NCBI RefSeq assembly: GCF_000307875.1
Contig: NZ_AJLS01000121.1
Location: forward strand, 1 to 64,000
DNA: 64,000 bases
Reading direction: 5' to 3'
From: Neobacillus bataviensis LMG 21833
Lineage (GTDB): Bacteria; Bacillota; Bacilli; Bacillales; Cytobacillaceae
Under the pieces are notes generated by a model. It was not told the origin of the DNA and made no database searches. It saw nothing but the letters and a program-made list of their open reading frames with translations. Positions 26,125-34,655 of the stretch are shown piece after piece; positions within the stretch are counted from its first letter, which is position 1; the number at the start of each line of letters is the position of its first letter. The translations under genes and the position numbers were made by a program.

Positions 26125-28254
26125 TTATCGCTTTTTACTTAAGTAATACACATAAACTTTAATCATGAAATAGCTGACTTCTTCTGGAAGCAGTTCTTTT
26201 ATCGGTTTTAATCGTTCACGTCCGGCTTCTTCCACGGCCTTTTCTAATAAAGGGATATATTCACCTGGAACATGCCTTGTAAAGTCAACGTCCAATCCTT
26301 GCTGTGCGCATTGAAGCAAATGGCTTTCAACAGTGCTTACAGCAAGCTCTCGCTGTTCAGCAATTTCCTCAATCGATAAATGCTTTTGATTTAATGCCAA
26401 TGTCTCCAAATGGGAATCGCCAACCGCTTTTTTAGCAGCCTTTTTCGGCGCTGCCTGTTCTGCCTGGATTTCACTCTGATACTCCGGATTAACTTCTAAA
26501 AAAGTACGGATAGCTTGAATGAATTCAAGTCCATATTTTTTCAACTTATGTTCCCCGACCCCGCTCACCTGTAAAAATTCTTCGTTTGTTTTTGGCAGCT
26601 TGGCACACATGTCCTTAATGGCAGCATCAGAGAAAATCACAAATGGCGGCACTTTCTCCGTTTCGGCAATCCTCCTGCGAACATCCCTTAACTCCTCAAA
26701 CAGTGGGCCATTCTTCGATACTTGTTTCACTTTAGCGGCCTCTTTACGATAAACCGGCTCATGACCTAAAAGAACATCCTTACCTTTCGGAGCTACATAG
26801 ATCGTCGGAAATTGCCCCTGTTCAATCGCAATTAACTCCTGTGAAATCAAAAATTCAATAAAATCACTGACCTCTTTCGCCCCTTGATCCTTCATGATTC
26901 CATAGGTCGTAAGCCGATCAAAGCCCATTTCGGTCACCTTTTTATTTTTCGAACCTGTTAATACTTGTGCGGTAATATTTTTACCAAAGCGCTGCCCCAT
27001 CCGAATTACACAGGACATCACCATTTGTGCTTCCTTTGTCACATCGATGCTTGTCCTAGAATCCAAGCAATTACCGCACCTGCCACAATCATCAGTTTCT
27101 GTTTCGCCAAAGTATTTTAAAATAAACTCTTGCAGGCAGTTTTCTGTATGACAATAATCAGCCATTTGCTGCAGCTTTTCTAATTCTTGAGTGATACGAC
27201 TGCGGTCGCTAGACTGGTCAATCAAAAAGCGCTGTACCTGTACATCCTGCGGGGAATACAACATGATACATTCACTTTCTAATCCATCACGTCCGGCACG
27301 GCCTGCCTCCTGATAATAGCTCTCCATATTTTTCGGCATTTGGTAGTGAACCACGTACCGGATATTACTTTTATCAATTCCCATCCCAAAGGCAGAGGTG
27401 GCAACCATGACGGACGCTTTATCTTCTAAAAATCGCTCTTGCTCACGCGCGCGGTCTGCATCACCCATCCCGGCATGATAACGGGCAACATTGATATTTT
27501 CCTTCCGAAGCTTTTCATAAAGCTGGTCGACATTTTTACGTGTTGCCGCATAAATGATGCCCGCCTCCTGTTCATTCTTCTTAAGATAATCCTTGAGAAA
27601 CTTTTGCCTGTCCTGCCCTTTAATAACCGCAAAAGACAGATTTTCCCGTTCAAATCCGGTGATGATCGTATTTCTTTCATCAATGTTTAATAGATGGCAA
27701 ATATCCTCACGGACTTTTGGAGTTGCTGTTGCTGTTAGTGCTAGCACATTCGGCCGCTGTGGAAGATTATTGACCATTTGTTGAATATGACGGTAGCTAG
27801 GACGGAAATCATGACCCCACTGTGAGATACAGTGCGCTTCGTCAACGGCAACTAAGGGAATCTCCATACTTCTTAAATCTTCCACAAATTCATAGGATTC
27901 TAATCTTTCAGGAGCTATGTATAAAAGCTTGTATTTCCCTTGCTTCGCTTCATAGATTCGCTTATTTGCTTCGCTATAACTTAACGAGCTATTAATAAAG
28001 GTGGCTGGAATTCCAACTTGAATGAGGGCATCTACCTGATCCTTCATTAAAGAAATCAATGGGGAAATAACAATCGTGGTTCCCGGAAGAACGAGAGCGG
28101 GAATTTGATAACAAATGGACTTACCGCCGCCTGTCGGCATAACACAAATGGTATTTTCCTGGGCTAATACGGAACGGATTGCCTGCTCTTGGCCGTTACG
28201 GAAAGTGCTATAGCCAAAATGGGATTCTAGTAAGGGGAGTGCTTTTTCAAACAA
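26125..28254 (-). CDS. recQ: ATP-dependent DNA helicase RecQ
   Basis: About 709 residues. The helicase core has MPTGGGKSICYQ (Walker A), DEAH box AVDEAHCISQWGHDF and the motif VI region YQEAGRAGRDG. The RecQ zinc-binding part (CHTENC...CGRCGNC), a winged helix and an HRDC domain (about 515-590) follow, then a helix-turn-helix-like tail. It unwinds recombination and replication intermediates. I prefer TTG at 28254: AAAGGAG lies eight bases upstream and the protein then starts FEKALPLLESHFGY like other Bacillus RecQ; ATG at 28287 would add 11 residues and lacks a site. Confidence 0.92.
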   Translation of the reverse strand: MFEKALPLLESHFGYSTFRNGQEQAIRSVLAQENTICVMPTGGGKSICYQIPALVLPGTTIVISPLISLMKDQVDALIQVGIPATFINSSLSYSEANKRIYEAKQGKYKLLYIAPERLESYEFVEDLRSMEIPLVAVDEAHCISQWGHDFRPSYRHIQQMVNNLPQRPNVLALTATATPKVREDICHLLNIDERNTIITGFERENLSFAVIKGQDRQKFLKDYLKKNEQEAGIIYAATRKNVDQLYEKLRKENINVARYHAGMGDADRAREQERFLEDKASVMVATSAFGMGIDKSNIRYVVHYQMPKNMESYYQEAGRAGRDGLESECIMLYSPQDVQVQRFLIDQSSDRSRITQELEKLQQMADYCHTENCLQEFILKYFGETETDDCGRCGNCLDSRTSIDVTKEAQMVMSCVIRMGQRFGKNITAQVLTGSKNKKVTEMGFDRLTTYGIMKDQGAKEVSDFIEFLISQELIAIEQGQFPTIYVAPKGKDVLLGHEPVYRKEAAKVKQVSKNGPLFEELRDVRRRIAETEKVPPFVIFSDAAIKDMCAKLPKTNEEFLQVSGVGEHKLKKYGLEFIQAIRTFLEVNPEYQSEIQAEQAAPKKAAKKAVGDSHLETLALNQKHLSIEEIAEQRELAVSTVESHLLQCAQQGLDVDFTRHVPGEYIPLLEKAVEEAGRERLKPIKELLPEEVSYFMIKVYVYYLSKKR

Positions 28255-28404
28255 AATGGTTTCTCCTTTCATTTTCCAAAAAGTCATTTTATCTAATCTT
28301 ATTATACAGCTTTTCCTTCTCCGATTTAGCCTTTATTAATGTATATTTGTGGTAAACTAATCATGTTTAACCCATAAATAGATTTTAAAGGCAGGCGTCT
28401 ATCG

Positions 28405-29295
28405 TTGAACCGTTTATTTACCGTACTAATTTGTGCCGTTCTGAGCGGATGTTCCATCACTGCTAACCAAGCCAGAAAAGAAGCACAGATCGATGTAAAA
28501 TGGCCGATTTATAAAATTGAAAAAGACAATAACTTCATGTATCTTCTTGGTACTATTCATATCGGGAAAGAAGAGATGTATCCTTTTCCTAAAAAAATTG
28601 GACAAGCCCTCAAAGAATCAAAATACCTCGTTACTGAAACGGATGCCACAGGAATAATGGATGGTGATTATCAACAATCCGTAAATAAAGAGATGTATTT
28701 TTTAAAAGAAGATGAAAGCTTAAATGATTTTTTATCTAAGGGTGCGGAAGGTATTTTAAAACAGCGGGCAGAGGAGTATAACCTTGATTATCAATCGCTT
28801 CAAAAATATCAGCTTTGGTTTGTGATGAGTTTATTTTTAAGTGCAGGGATTGACGAGTTATCTGCCGATTATGGTGTTGATAAAAAGATAACGGAGCTGG
28901 CGGATACCCATTATGTACCAAATAAATACCTGGAAACGCCAAAATATCAAATTGAAGCCATGAGAAAAGTATATACTGAAAAAGACGCTGATCAAGTGAT
29001 TAAACAAATTCCTACATTACAAGAATCCCAAAGGCAGCTATGGCAGCTGTATTCAGACTATATTCAAGGAAAATTTGATGAGCAAGTAGATCAGCCAGAT
29101 GATGATTTTGATTACAAGCAAAATAAAATTCTTGTTGAAGATCGAAATAAAATTTGGGTAGAAAAATTCGAATCGTATATTGGAAGTGGAGATATTTATT
29201 TTGTGGCTGTCGGGGTCGGGCATTTAGAAGGTGAAAGTGGAATTCTTGCCACTTTTAAGAAAAATGGGTTTGTAGTTAAAAAAATCAGCGAGTAA
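28405..29295 (+). CDS. TraB/GumN-family lipoprotein
   Basis: A 296-residue protein with a lipoprotein signal (VLSGCS; Cys at residue 16) and a TraB/GumN domain. The signature MYLLGTIHIG comes early and VAVGVGHLEG late, with Gly-His pairs typical of this putative metalloprotease-like family. It should sit on the outer face of the membrane. The start is TTG, preceded by an AAAGGCAGG site. It is convergent with the EamA gene across a shared terminator. Function in Bacillaceae is not established. Confidence 0.82.
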   Translation: MNRLFTVLICAVLSGCSITANQARKEAQIDVKWPIYKIEKDNNFMYLLGTIHIGKEEMYPFPKKIGQALKESKYLVTETDATGIMDGDYQQSVNKEMYFLKEDESLNDFLSKGAEGILKQRAEEYNLDYQSLQKYQLWFVMSLFLSAGIDELSADYGVDKKITELADTHYVPNKYLETPKYQIEAMRKVYTEKDADQVIKQIPTLQESQRQLWQLYSDYIQGKFDEQVDQPDDDFDYKQNKILVEDRNKIWVEKFESYIGSGDIYFVAVGVGHLEGESGILATFKKNGFVVKKISE

Positions 29296-29302
29296 ACTTT
29301 TT

Positions 29303-29337
29303 AAACGCTTGAGGCCAAAAAGAGCCTCAAGCGTTTT
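29303..29337. terminator. Bidirectional terminator between convergent genes
   Basis: AAACGCTTGAGGC and GCCTCAAGCGTTT arms with flanking T-rich and A-rich ends separate the TraB/GumN and EamA genes. Confidence 0.85.
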
Positions 29338-30247
29338 TACTTGCCGATTTATTTAACTCCAGTTTCTTTCCAAGCTTAAGAAAACCAGAGGATGTTAGCA
29401 CTCCCGAAATAACCATAATTGTTCCAAGCACTTGAAAAATTGAAACAGCCGTCCCTGTCATGATGGAGAGAACCATGGTTACCACCGGAACGAGGTTAAA
29501 AAAGATAGAAGTCTTTCCCACCCCAATGATCTCCATTGCTTTATTCCACCAAAGATAACCTAACACGCTTGTAAAAATGGCCATAAATAAAATGGCTCCC
29601 CAAGCAGATATCGGAACGTTTGATAGCGGTGGACTTGGTGAATTGATTGCTAATAGAGCAAGGCATACGGCACCGATCATCATTGTATAAGTGGTGGTCT
29701 CCAAAGAAGAACTGGTTTTTAAATACTTTCGCCCTAATACCCCATATAACGCCCAGCAGACATTCCCTACTAAAATCAGCACGTCACCCTTAGAAAGGGA
29801 GAGCGTACTGATGACCTCCCATGATCCACGTGTTAAAACCAATATTACTCCAAAAAGGGCAAAAATAATTCCGGCAGTTTGTCTTTTGGTTATCGGTGTT
29901 TTTAGGATACAATAAGCCAAAACGCTTGTAACCAAAGGATTTGTAGCCATTATTAATGCCCCATTTAATGGAGAGGTATGTTTCATTCCAAAAAAGAAAA
30001 AGGCATTAAAGCCGAAAATTCCAATTACCCCTAACAAAATGTAAATGGGTCCGTTTCTCCGAATCACCGCCCATTTTACTTTCTTTTGTATCAAAAGGAT
30101 ATAGAGCATCACAATAGCGGCAATACCAAATCGCCAGCCTGCAGCACTAGCAGCTGAGAAATAATGAACAGCGTATTTTGCAAGGTTAAATGTGGCACCA
30201 GTAACAATAGCGAAACCCAGTAACATCCCAAACACTTTACCGTTCAT
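29327..30247 (-). CDS. EamA/DMT-family transporter
   Basis: About 306 residues with ten membrane helices in two EamA repeats (about 5-140 and 155-290), as in drug/metabolite exporters. The ATG at 30247 has GGAGGGCG close upstream and overlaps the end of the MerR gene by 11 bases, so they form one operon. The MerR protein probably induces it in response to the compound exported. The substrate is unknown. Confidence 0.85.
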   Translation of the reverse strand: MNGKVFGMLLGFAIVTGATFNLAKYAVHYFSAASAAGWRFGIAAIVMLYILLIQKKVKWAVIRRNGPIYILLGVIGIFGFNAFFFFGMKHTSPLNGALIMATNPLVTSVLAYCILKTPITKRQTAGIIFALFGVILVLTRGSWEVISTLSLSKGDVLILVGNVCWALYGVLGRKYLKTSSSLETTTYTMMIGAVCLALLAINSPSPPLSNVPISAWGAILFMAIFTSVLGYLWWNKAMEIIGVGKTSIFFNLVPVVTMVLSIMTGTAVSIFQVLGTIMVISGVLTSSGFLKLGKKLELNKSASKNA

Positions 30248-30638
30248 TTTTTCGCCCTCCATCTAACATTTCTTGATAAGTTTCCAGCTTTTCTTCCGTT
30301 AGCTGGATGACCATCTCGATTTCTTTCCTTTGCTGCTCCAAAGTGAGTAAATGCTTTTGTAAAATATTCATCCGTTTTTGTACCTTCAGGGTTCTTTCTT
30401 GCTCGGAATCCTCACTTTCCAACAGACACCCATCCAACAAAAACTCTTGGATCTCTTCTAAGGACATTCCCGTATTTTTAAGCACCTTCATAAACTGCAG
30501 TAAGCGAATATCGCCCGCTGTATATAGCCGTTTTCCACCATGTCTAATTGGTGACGACAATAGGCCGATTTTTTCATAGTATCGTAATGTATGGGCAGTA
30601 AATCCTGTTTCTCTGGCAACCTCTGAAATAGTAAACAT
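30237..30638 (-). CDS. MerR-family regulator
   Basis: A 133-residue protein. The N-terminal MerR helix-turn-helix (FTISEVARETGFTAHTLRYYE) and wing cover residues 1-70, and a coiled-coil dimerisation helix (about 80-125) follows. It lacks the conserved metal-binding cysteines of metal sensors; the Cys near 70 is isolated, so an organic inducer or stress signal is likely. It leads an operon with an EamA exporter. The promoter upstream has the long spacer typical of MerR control. Confidence 0.88.
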   Translation of the reverse strand: MFTISEVARETGFTAHTLRYYEKIGLLSSPIRHGGKRLYTAGDIRLLQFMKVLKNTGMSLEEIQEFLLDGCLLESEDSEQERTLKVQKRMNILQKHLLTLEQQRKEIEMVIQLTEEKLETYQEMLDGGRKNER

Positions 30639-30659
30639 TTAATTACACCTCCTATTCAC

Positions 30660-30690
30660 ATGCTACAACTTAGAGCTAGCTTTAAGTCAA
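30660..30690 (-). promoter_or_regulatory. MerR-type promoter with 19-base spacer and palindrome
   Basis: TTGACT (30685-30690) and TAGCAT (30660-30665) are separated by 19 bases on the minus strand. The spacer holds the dyad CTTAAAGCTAGCTCTAAG. Overlong spacers with a central dyad are the mark of promoters untwisted by MerR proteins, so this is probably autoregulated with the EamA gene. Confidence 0.7.
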
Positions 30691-30810
30691 GAAGGAAAAT
30701 AAGATTTCCGAAATAAAAAGATCACTTATTCTAGATAACATTTTCCCAAATCGCTTTTTGTATTTCACTCTTGGAGGAAAGTACGACGGAAAATCCTTTA
30801 TCAGGGCTAT

Positions 30811-30851
30811 GAAGGACTAATCTTTAATGGAATTCCAGCGATTAGTCCTTC
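30811..30851. repeat. 12-base inverted repeat upstream of the HAD gene
   Basis: GAAGGACTAATC (30811-30822) and its exact complement (30840-30851) lie about 110 bases before the HAD gene. No U run follows, so it may be an operator or an RNA leader stem rather than a terminator. Confidence 0.45.
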
Positions 30852-30958
30852 ATATGTGTAAGTCGGGACTGGAAAAATCCGTTTTATTAATAAAATTTAT
30901 TCATTTGTACCGCCGGGATGGAATTTATATAATAAAGAGATATCGAAGGGAGGAAAAT

Positions 30959-31606
30959 ATGACAATTAAAGCAGTGATATTTGATTTTGATGGAACGATT
31001 ATTGATACGGAAACGATTTGGTTTCACGTATTTCAGGAACTACTGGAAGAGAAGTTCAAACTGGATTTGCCGCTTGAGGAGTTTGCAAAAAGTATCGGCA
31101 CAACGGATGATGAGTTCTTTCAATACATTGAAAGCCAAATTGGGATGAAAATTAATCTTAATGAAATAAATACATTAGCAAAAGAACGATTTTTAGAAAA
31201 AAAGGGTATTTTAGAAGTTCGTGAGGGTGTAAAGGAAAAATTGGATGAAGCTAAAGGGCTTGGCTATAAGATTGGACTTGCTTCTAGTTCATCTAGGGAG
31301 TGGGTAGAAGGATTCCTTAAACAATTTGATCTTTGGGAATATTTCTCCGTCATAAAGACAAGTGAGGATGTAGATAAGGTTAAACCTGACCCTGAACTTT
31401 ATCTAAAGGCTTTAGAAGAATTACGAGTTGAACCACAAGAGGCCTTGGCGATTGAGGACTCGCTTAACGGAGCCTTAGCAGCAATTGAGGCCGGGATGAC
31501 ATGCATTGTTATTCCAAATCAGGTTACTGCCTTTTTAAACTTTCATGAAAAAGCCATTCGCTCTGAAACATTTGCTGACTTTAGCTTCGAACAAATAAAA
31601 TTATAA
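30959..31606 (+). CDS. HAD-superfamily phosphatase (beta-phosphoglucomutase-like)
   Basis: A 215-residue soluble enzyme. HAD motifs are complete: DFDGTIIDTE (nucleophile Asp near residue 9), ASSSSREW (motif II), Lys in KVKPDPELY (motif III) and EDSLNGALAA (motif IV). The helical cap between motifs I and II is of the C1 type, as in PgmB and Gph phosphatases. ATG at 30959 has GGGAGG five bases away; the frame is open further upstream but without a ribosome site. Substrate is unknown, probably a small phosphorylated sugar. Confidence 0.88.
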   Translation: MTIKAVIFDFDGTIIDTETIWFHVFQELLEEKFKLDLPLEEFAKSIGTTDDEFFQYIESQIGMKINLNEINTLAKERFLEKKGILEVREGVKEKLDEAKGLGYKIGLASSSSREWVEGFLKQFDLWEYFSVIKTSEDVDKVKPDPELYLKALEELRVEPQEALAIEDSLNGALAAIEAGMTCIVIPNQVTAFLNFHEKAIRSETFADFSFEQIKL

Positions 31607-31637
31607 TTTAACAACTGAAATTACTGTTCAAAAAACT

Positions 31638-31665
31638 AGACTGCCGAGATTTCCTCGGACAGTCT
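31638..31665. terminator. Hairpin between HAD and CoA-transferase genes
   Basis: AGACTGCCGAG and CTCGGACAGTCT arms lie between convergent genes and probably end both transcripts. Confidence 0.65.
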
Positions 31666-31676
31666 AAACTCCCCCT

Positions 31677-32771
31677 TCAAATAAGGATGTTTTTCAATAT
31701 TCCATCTTGATGCTCACCTTTTTTAGGCGGTGGGGCAATCGTTCCCTGTTCAACGTCGCTGTGCATTTTAACTTGATAATCGCCCCAAGAAGAAGCAAAT
31801 AGTAGCTCTTTCTCTTTAAAATATGGGTGCGCGCTTAGTTCTCCAACCTCAAGGACTGGCGCCATACAGCAATCAACCTTTTGGGCAAACTCAATCCACT
31901 CATCGAAGGTTTTACTTTTAAAAAGGGCTGTCACTTCTTCAAAGACCGGGTTTGTTTTCTCTGTTTTTGAAAAATGTGCCTCAACCCAGCCCTCTTGCCA
32001 ATGTGCTAGACAAAAATTCCGCCAAAACTTCTGCTCGAGTGCCCCCAAGCTCATATACCTTCCATCCATTGTTTCATAGATTGCATAGGAAATAATGCTT
32101 CCGTTAAGTACATTAATGCCTGTCCCCTCGCCTGTTTCTTTTTCAACCATAATATGGTTACCGAGTAATGATACTAATTGGTCAGTAATCGAAATAGAAT
32201 GATAGCTTCCCTTTCCAGTTAATGACTTTGAAACGAGTCCTGCCAGAATTCGCTCATTTGCGGCAAACCCACCCAAATAATCTGCAAGCGGAATCGAAGG
32301 ATGAACAGGTTTTCCTGCTTTATCTTTGAGCTGTGCCAAGACTCCGCTTAACGCCATGTAATTGATGTCATGATTGCCAAGCTTGCTATGGGTTCCGTTC
32401 TGTCCATATCCCGAAATAGAACAGTAGACGATATCAGGCTTCACATTTCGGACAGCCTGATATCCAAGGCAAAGTTTCTCCATCACTCCAGGTCTGAAAC
32501 TTTCAATCACGACATCGGCAGTGGCAATCAATTTTAAAGCTGTTTCTAAGTCTTCTTTTTCCTTCAGATTTAAGGTAATACTTTTTTTCTGACGGTTGTT
32601 TGCGAGAAAAACAATCCCTTCGCCTTGTTTGGAAATTCCGGTATTCCGAGCAGGGTCTCCCCCAGGCGGTTCCACCTTGATAATTTCTGCCCCTAATTCC
32701 GCTAACCGTAACGTGGCAAAAGGCCCCGGCAGATAGTTTGTAAAATCTATGACCTTTATTCCTTGTAACAT
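31677..32771 (-). CDS. Family III CoA-transferase (CaiB/BaiF type)
   Basis: A 364-residue enzyme with family III features: GIKVIDFTNYLPGPFATLRLAELGAEIIKVEPP at the start (in short: LPGPF and LGAEIIK), and the catalytic Asp in NHDINYMALSG near residue 155. It moves CoA between carboxylic acids. As the last gene of a run with acyl-CoA ligase, thiolase and acyl-CoA dehydrogenase, it probably activates or recycles a catabolic acyl group. Formyl-CoA transfer is another possibility given the ThDP lyase in the window. 364 residues is on the short side for this family. Confidence 0.82.
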   Translation of the reverse strand: MLQGIKVIDFTNYLPGPFATLRLAELGAEIIKVEPPGGDPARNTGISKQGEGIVFLANNRQKKSITLNLKEKEDLETALKLIATADVVIESFRPGVMEKLCLGYQAVRNVKPDIVYCSISGYGQNGTHSKLGNHDINYMALSGVLAQLKDKAGKPVHPSIPLADYLGGFAANERILAGLVSKSLTGKGSYHSISITDQLVSLLGNHIMVEKETGEGTGINVLNGSIISYAIYETMDGRYMSLGALEQKFWRNFCLAHWQEGWVEAHFSKTEKTNPVFEEVTALFKSKTFDEWIEFAQKVDCCMAPVLEVGELSAHPYFKEKELLFASSWGDYQVKMHSDVEQGTIAPPPKKGEHQDGILKNILI

Positions 32772-32786
32772 GATCAGAATCCTTTC

Positions 32787-34355
32787 CTATGATTTCTTTG
32801 GTGTAAATAGTTCCTCCAGCTGTTTACGGAGAACAAATTTTTGGATTTTCCCGCTGGCATTACGCGGTAGTGCATCGCAGAAAATATATTTACGAGGCCG
32901 TTTATAGTTGGCAAGACTATCACTATTCTTGCAGAATTCATCTAATTCTTGTTCTGTTACATTTGGATCCTTTTTGACAACAAAGGCGGAAACGGTTTCA
33001 CCCCAGCGGTCATCAGGCTGACCGACAATCGCGACATCTAATACTCCCGGGTGCGCATGAAGCGCATCTTCAACCTCACGAGGGTAAATATTTTCCCCAC
33101 CGCTGATAATCATGTCATCAACACGGTCATTTACAAAAAGGAAACCATCCTCATCAAGATAGCCAATGTCTCCCGAATGATACCAGCCTTTATACAACGC
33201 GTTTTCCGTCGCTTCTTCACGATTGAAATAGCCAACCATCATACATGGCCCCTTCACAATGATTTCTCCCGTTTCTCCAGCCGGCATCAAATCATCAGGA
33301 TCGGATGGTCCACCTTCTGTCGTGCGAACAATCCTGATGTCGTGATTAAGTGCTGCTTGACCGGCAGATCCCGCTTTCCTCAATTGATCATATTCGGATA
33401 AGAAGGTAATGGCAGGCCCCATTTCTGTCATCCCGTAGGCTTGAATTAAAGAAATGCCTAAACTGTCATGGAGAGCATGCACAAGAGATGGGGCCATTGG
33501 AGCTGCACCGTATAAACCTTGCTTGAGGCTCGATAAATCATATTGATTTAAATCTTCTTGGAGGAGCATATTCCACATCGTCGGTGCTGCAAAGAACCTT
33601 GATATTTTTTCATTTTCAATTAATGATAGAATTGCTTTTGGATTAAATTGATGCAGAATTACATTCTTTGCCCCTATTTGTACCCTCGGCAGAAAAGCGC
33701 AATGCAGTTCGGCGCAATGGAACATCGGAGCGGTTACGAGGCCGACATCCTCCGCTTCAATCTTTTGGGCAGCGACGCAAAGCAAGCTTTGATCCACCAT
33801 ATTGCGGTGTGTGTGCATGACTCCTTTAGGTCTTCCCGTTGTCCCGCTTGTATAAATAAAGGCATATACATCATTTTCATTGACGTCTATTTGAACTTCT
33901 TCAGTTGATGCGGAGCCAAGTTTTTCTTGATAGCTTGCTGCATATTCCGGTTTTTCTTCATCAATGAACCAGAAGGAGATTTTATCAAAGCGATTGGCGA
34001 TTGCAGACACGACAGGCTCTAAAGACTTTTCAAAAAGAACAACCTTTGGGGTTGCATCCGCTAAAATATAGGCCACTTCCTCGGGTGTAAGACGGAAATT
34101 AATTGGATTAAAAATAGCACCAATTTTGGCACAGGCAAAAAAAGCAGTTCCTAATTCCTCGGTATTAAACATAAACGTGGAAACACGGTCGCCCTTTTTC
34201 ACCCCTTCTTTTAATAAAGCATTTGCAAGACGATTGACTTGATCGTTCCACTCTTTGTAGGTGTAACGGACATTTTTGCGAACATCATAAAGGGCATCCT
34301 TATTTGGAAACTTTTTTACGGTTAATTCAAAGATTTTTCCGATTGTCGTGGTCAT
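32787..34355 (-). CDS. Acyl-CoA ligase (AMP-forming)
   Basis: About 522 residues, an ANL-superfamily adenylating enzyme. The P-loop-like YTSGTTGRPKG is near 170, the AMP motif YGMTEMGP near 305, YHSGDIGYLDEDG near 405 and the catalytic Lys in NASGKIQK near 505. It activates a carboxylic acid with ATP and CoA. ATG at 34355 has GGAGGCGG six bases upstream. It resembles medium/long-chain fatty acid ligases; exact chain preference is unknown. The CoA-transferase gene follows after 15 bases. A strong inverted repeat stands just upstream. Confidence 0.87.
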   Translation of the reverse strand: MTTTIGKIFELTVKKFPNKDALYDVRKNVRYTYKEWNDQVNRLANALLKEGVKKGDRVSTFMFNTEELGTAFFACAKIGAIFNPINFRLTPEEVAYILADATPKVVLFEKSLEPVVSAIANRFDKISFWFIDEEKPEYAASYQEKLGSASTEEVQIDVNENDVYAFIYTSGTTGRPKGVMHTHRNMVDQSLLCVAAQKIEAEDVGLVTAPMFHCAELHCAFLPRVQIGAKNVILHQFNPKAILSLIENEKISRFFAAPTMWNMLLQEDLNQYDLSSLKQGLYGAAPMAPSLVHALHDSLGISLIQAYGMTEMGPAITFLSEYDQLRKAGSAGQAALNHDIRIVRTTEGGPSDPDDLMPAGETGEIIVKGPCMMVGYFNREEATENALYKGWYHSGDIGYLDEDGFLFVNDRVDDMIISGGENIYPREVEDALHAHPGVLDVAIVGQPDDRWGETVSAFVVKKDPNVTEQELDEFCKNSDSLANYKRPRKYIFCDALPRNASGKIQKFVLRKQLEELFTPKKS

Positions 34356-34380
34356 TTCGTACCGCCTCCAATTTGGGTTT

Positions 34381-34412
34381 ACAGGCAATCAGCGGGTACG
34401 CTGATTGCCTGT
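34381..34412. repeat. 14-base perfect inverted repeat ahead of the ligase gene
   Basis: ACAGGCAATCAGCG and its complement surround GGTA. It sits between the thiolase and ligase genes of one gene run, about 25 bases upstream of the ligase start, without a U run. It may stabilise or process the mRNA. Confidence 0.55.
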
Positions 34413-34540
34413 ATTAATTCTGAAGAGTATTTTTAATAAAAGGTGGAACATTAGGAACTTATCCCCTTATATGGATAAAACCTGATTAGAGCAGGAATTC
34501 AGTACCAATTTATAACATCAGTTCTTAGCCAAAATTCCGG

Positions 34541-34639
34541 TTTACTCGCGAATTTTTGTGTCTTACTGGCGAATTTGACCATTTTACTCGCGAATTTTAC
34601 TACTTTACTCGCGAATTCCAGCACTTTACTCGCGAATCA
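34541..34639. repeat. Five direct repeats of TTTACTCGCGAATT at exact 21-base period
   Basis: Copies start at 34541, 34562, 34583, 34604 and 34625. The second has ACTGGCG for ACTCGCG, and the core is partly palindromic (ATTCGCGAGT). The exact 21-base period places each copy on the same face of the helix, which suits cooperative protein binding, though it may simply be a genomic repeat. It lies just after the thiolase gene. Confidence 0.8.
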
Positions 34640-34655
34640 ATTTTTGTCGTGTTGA

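Noticed and set aside
25899..26162. 87-codon plus-strand frame after yfkAB
   Set aside because: No ribosome site, low-complexity composition and overlap with the end of recQ; probably chance.
34541..34639. Repeat array considered as CRISPR
   Set aside because: Repeats are 14-15 bases with 6-7-base gaps and no cas genes; period is 21 bases, far below CRISPR size.
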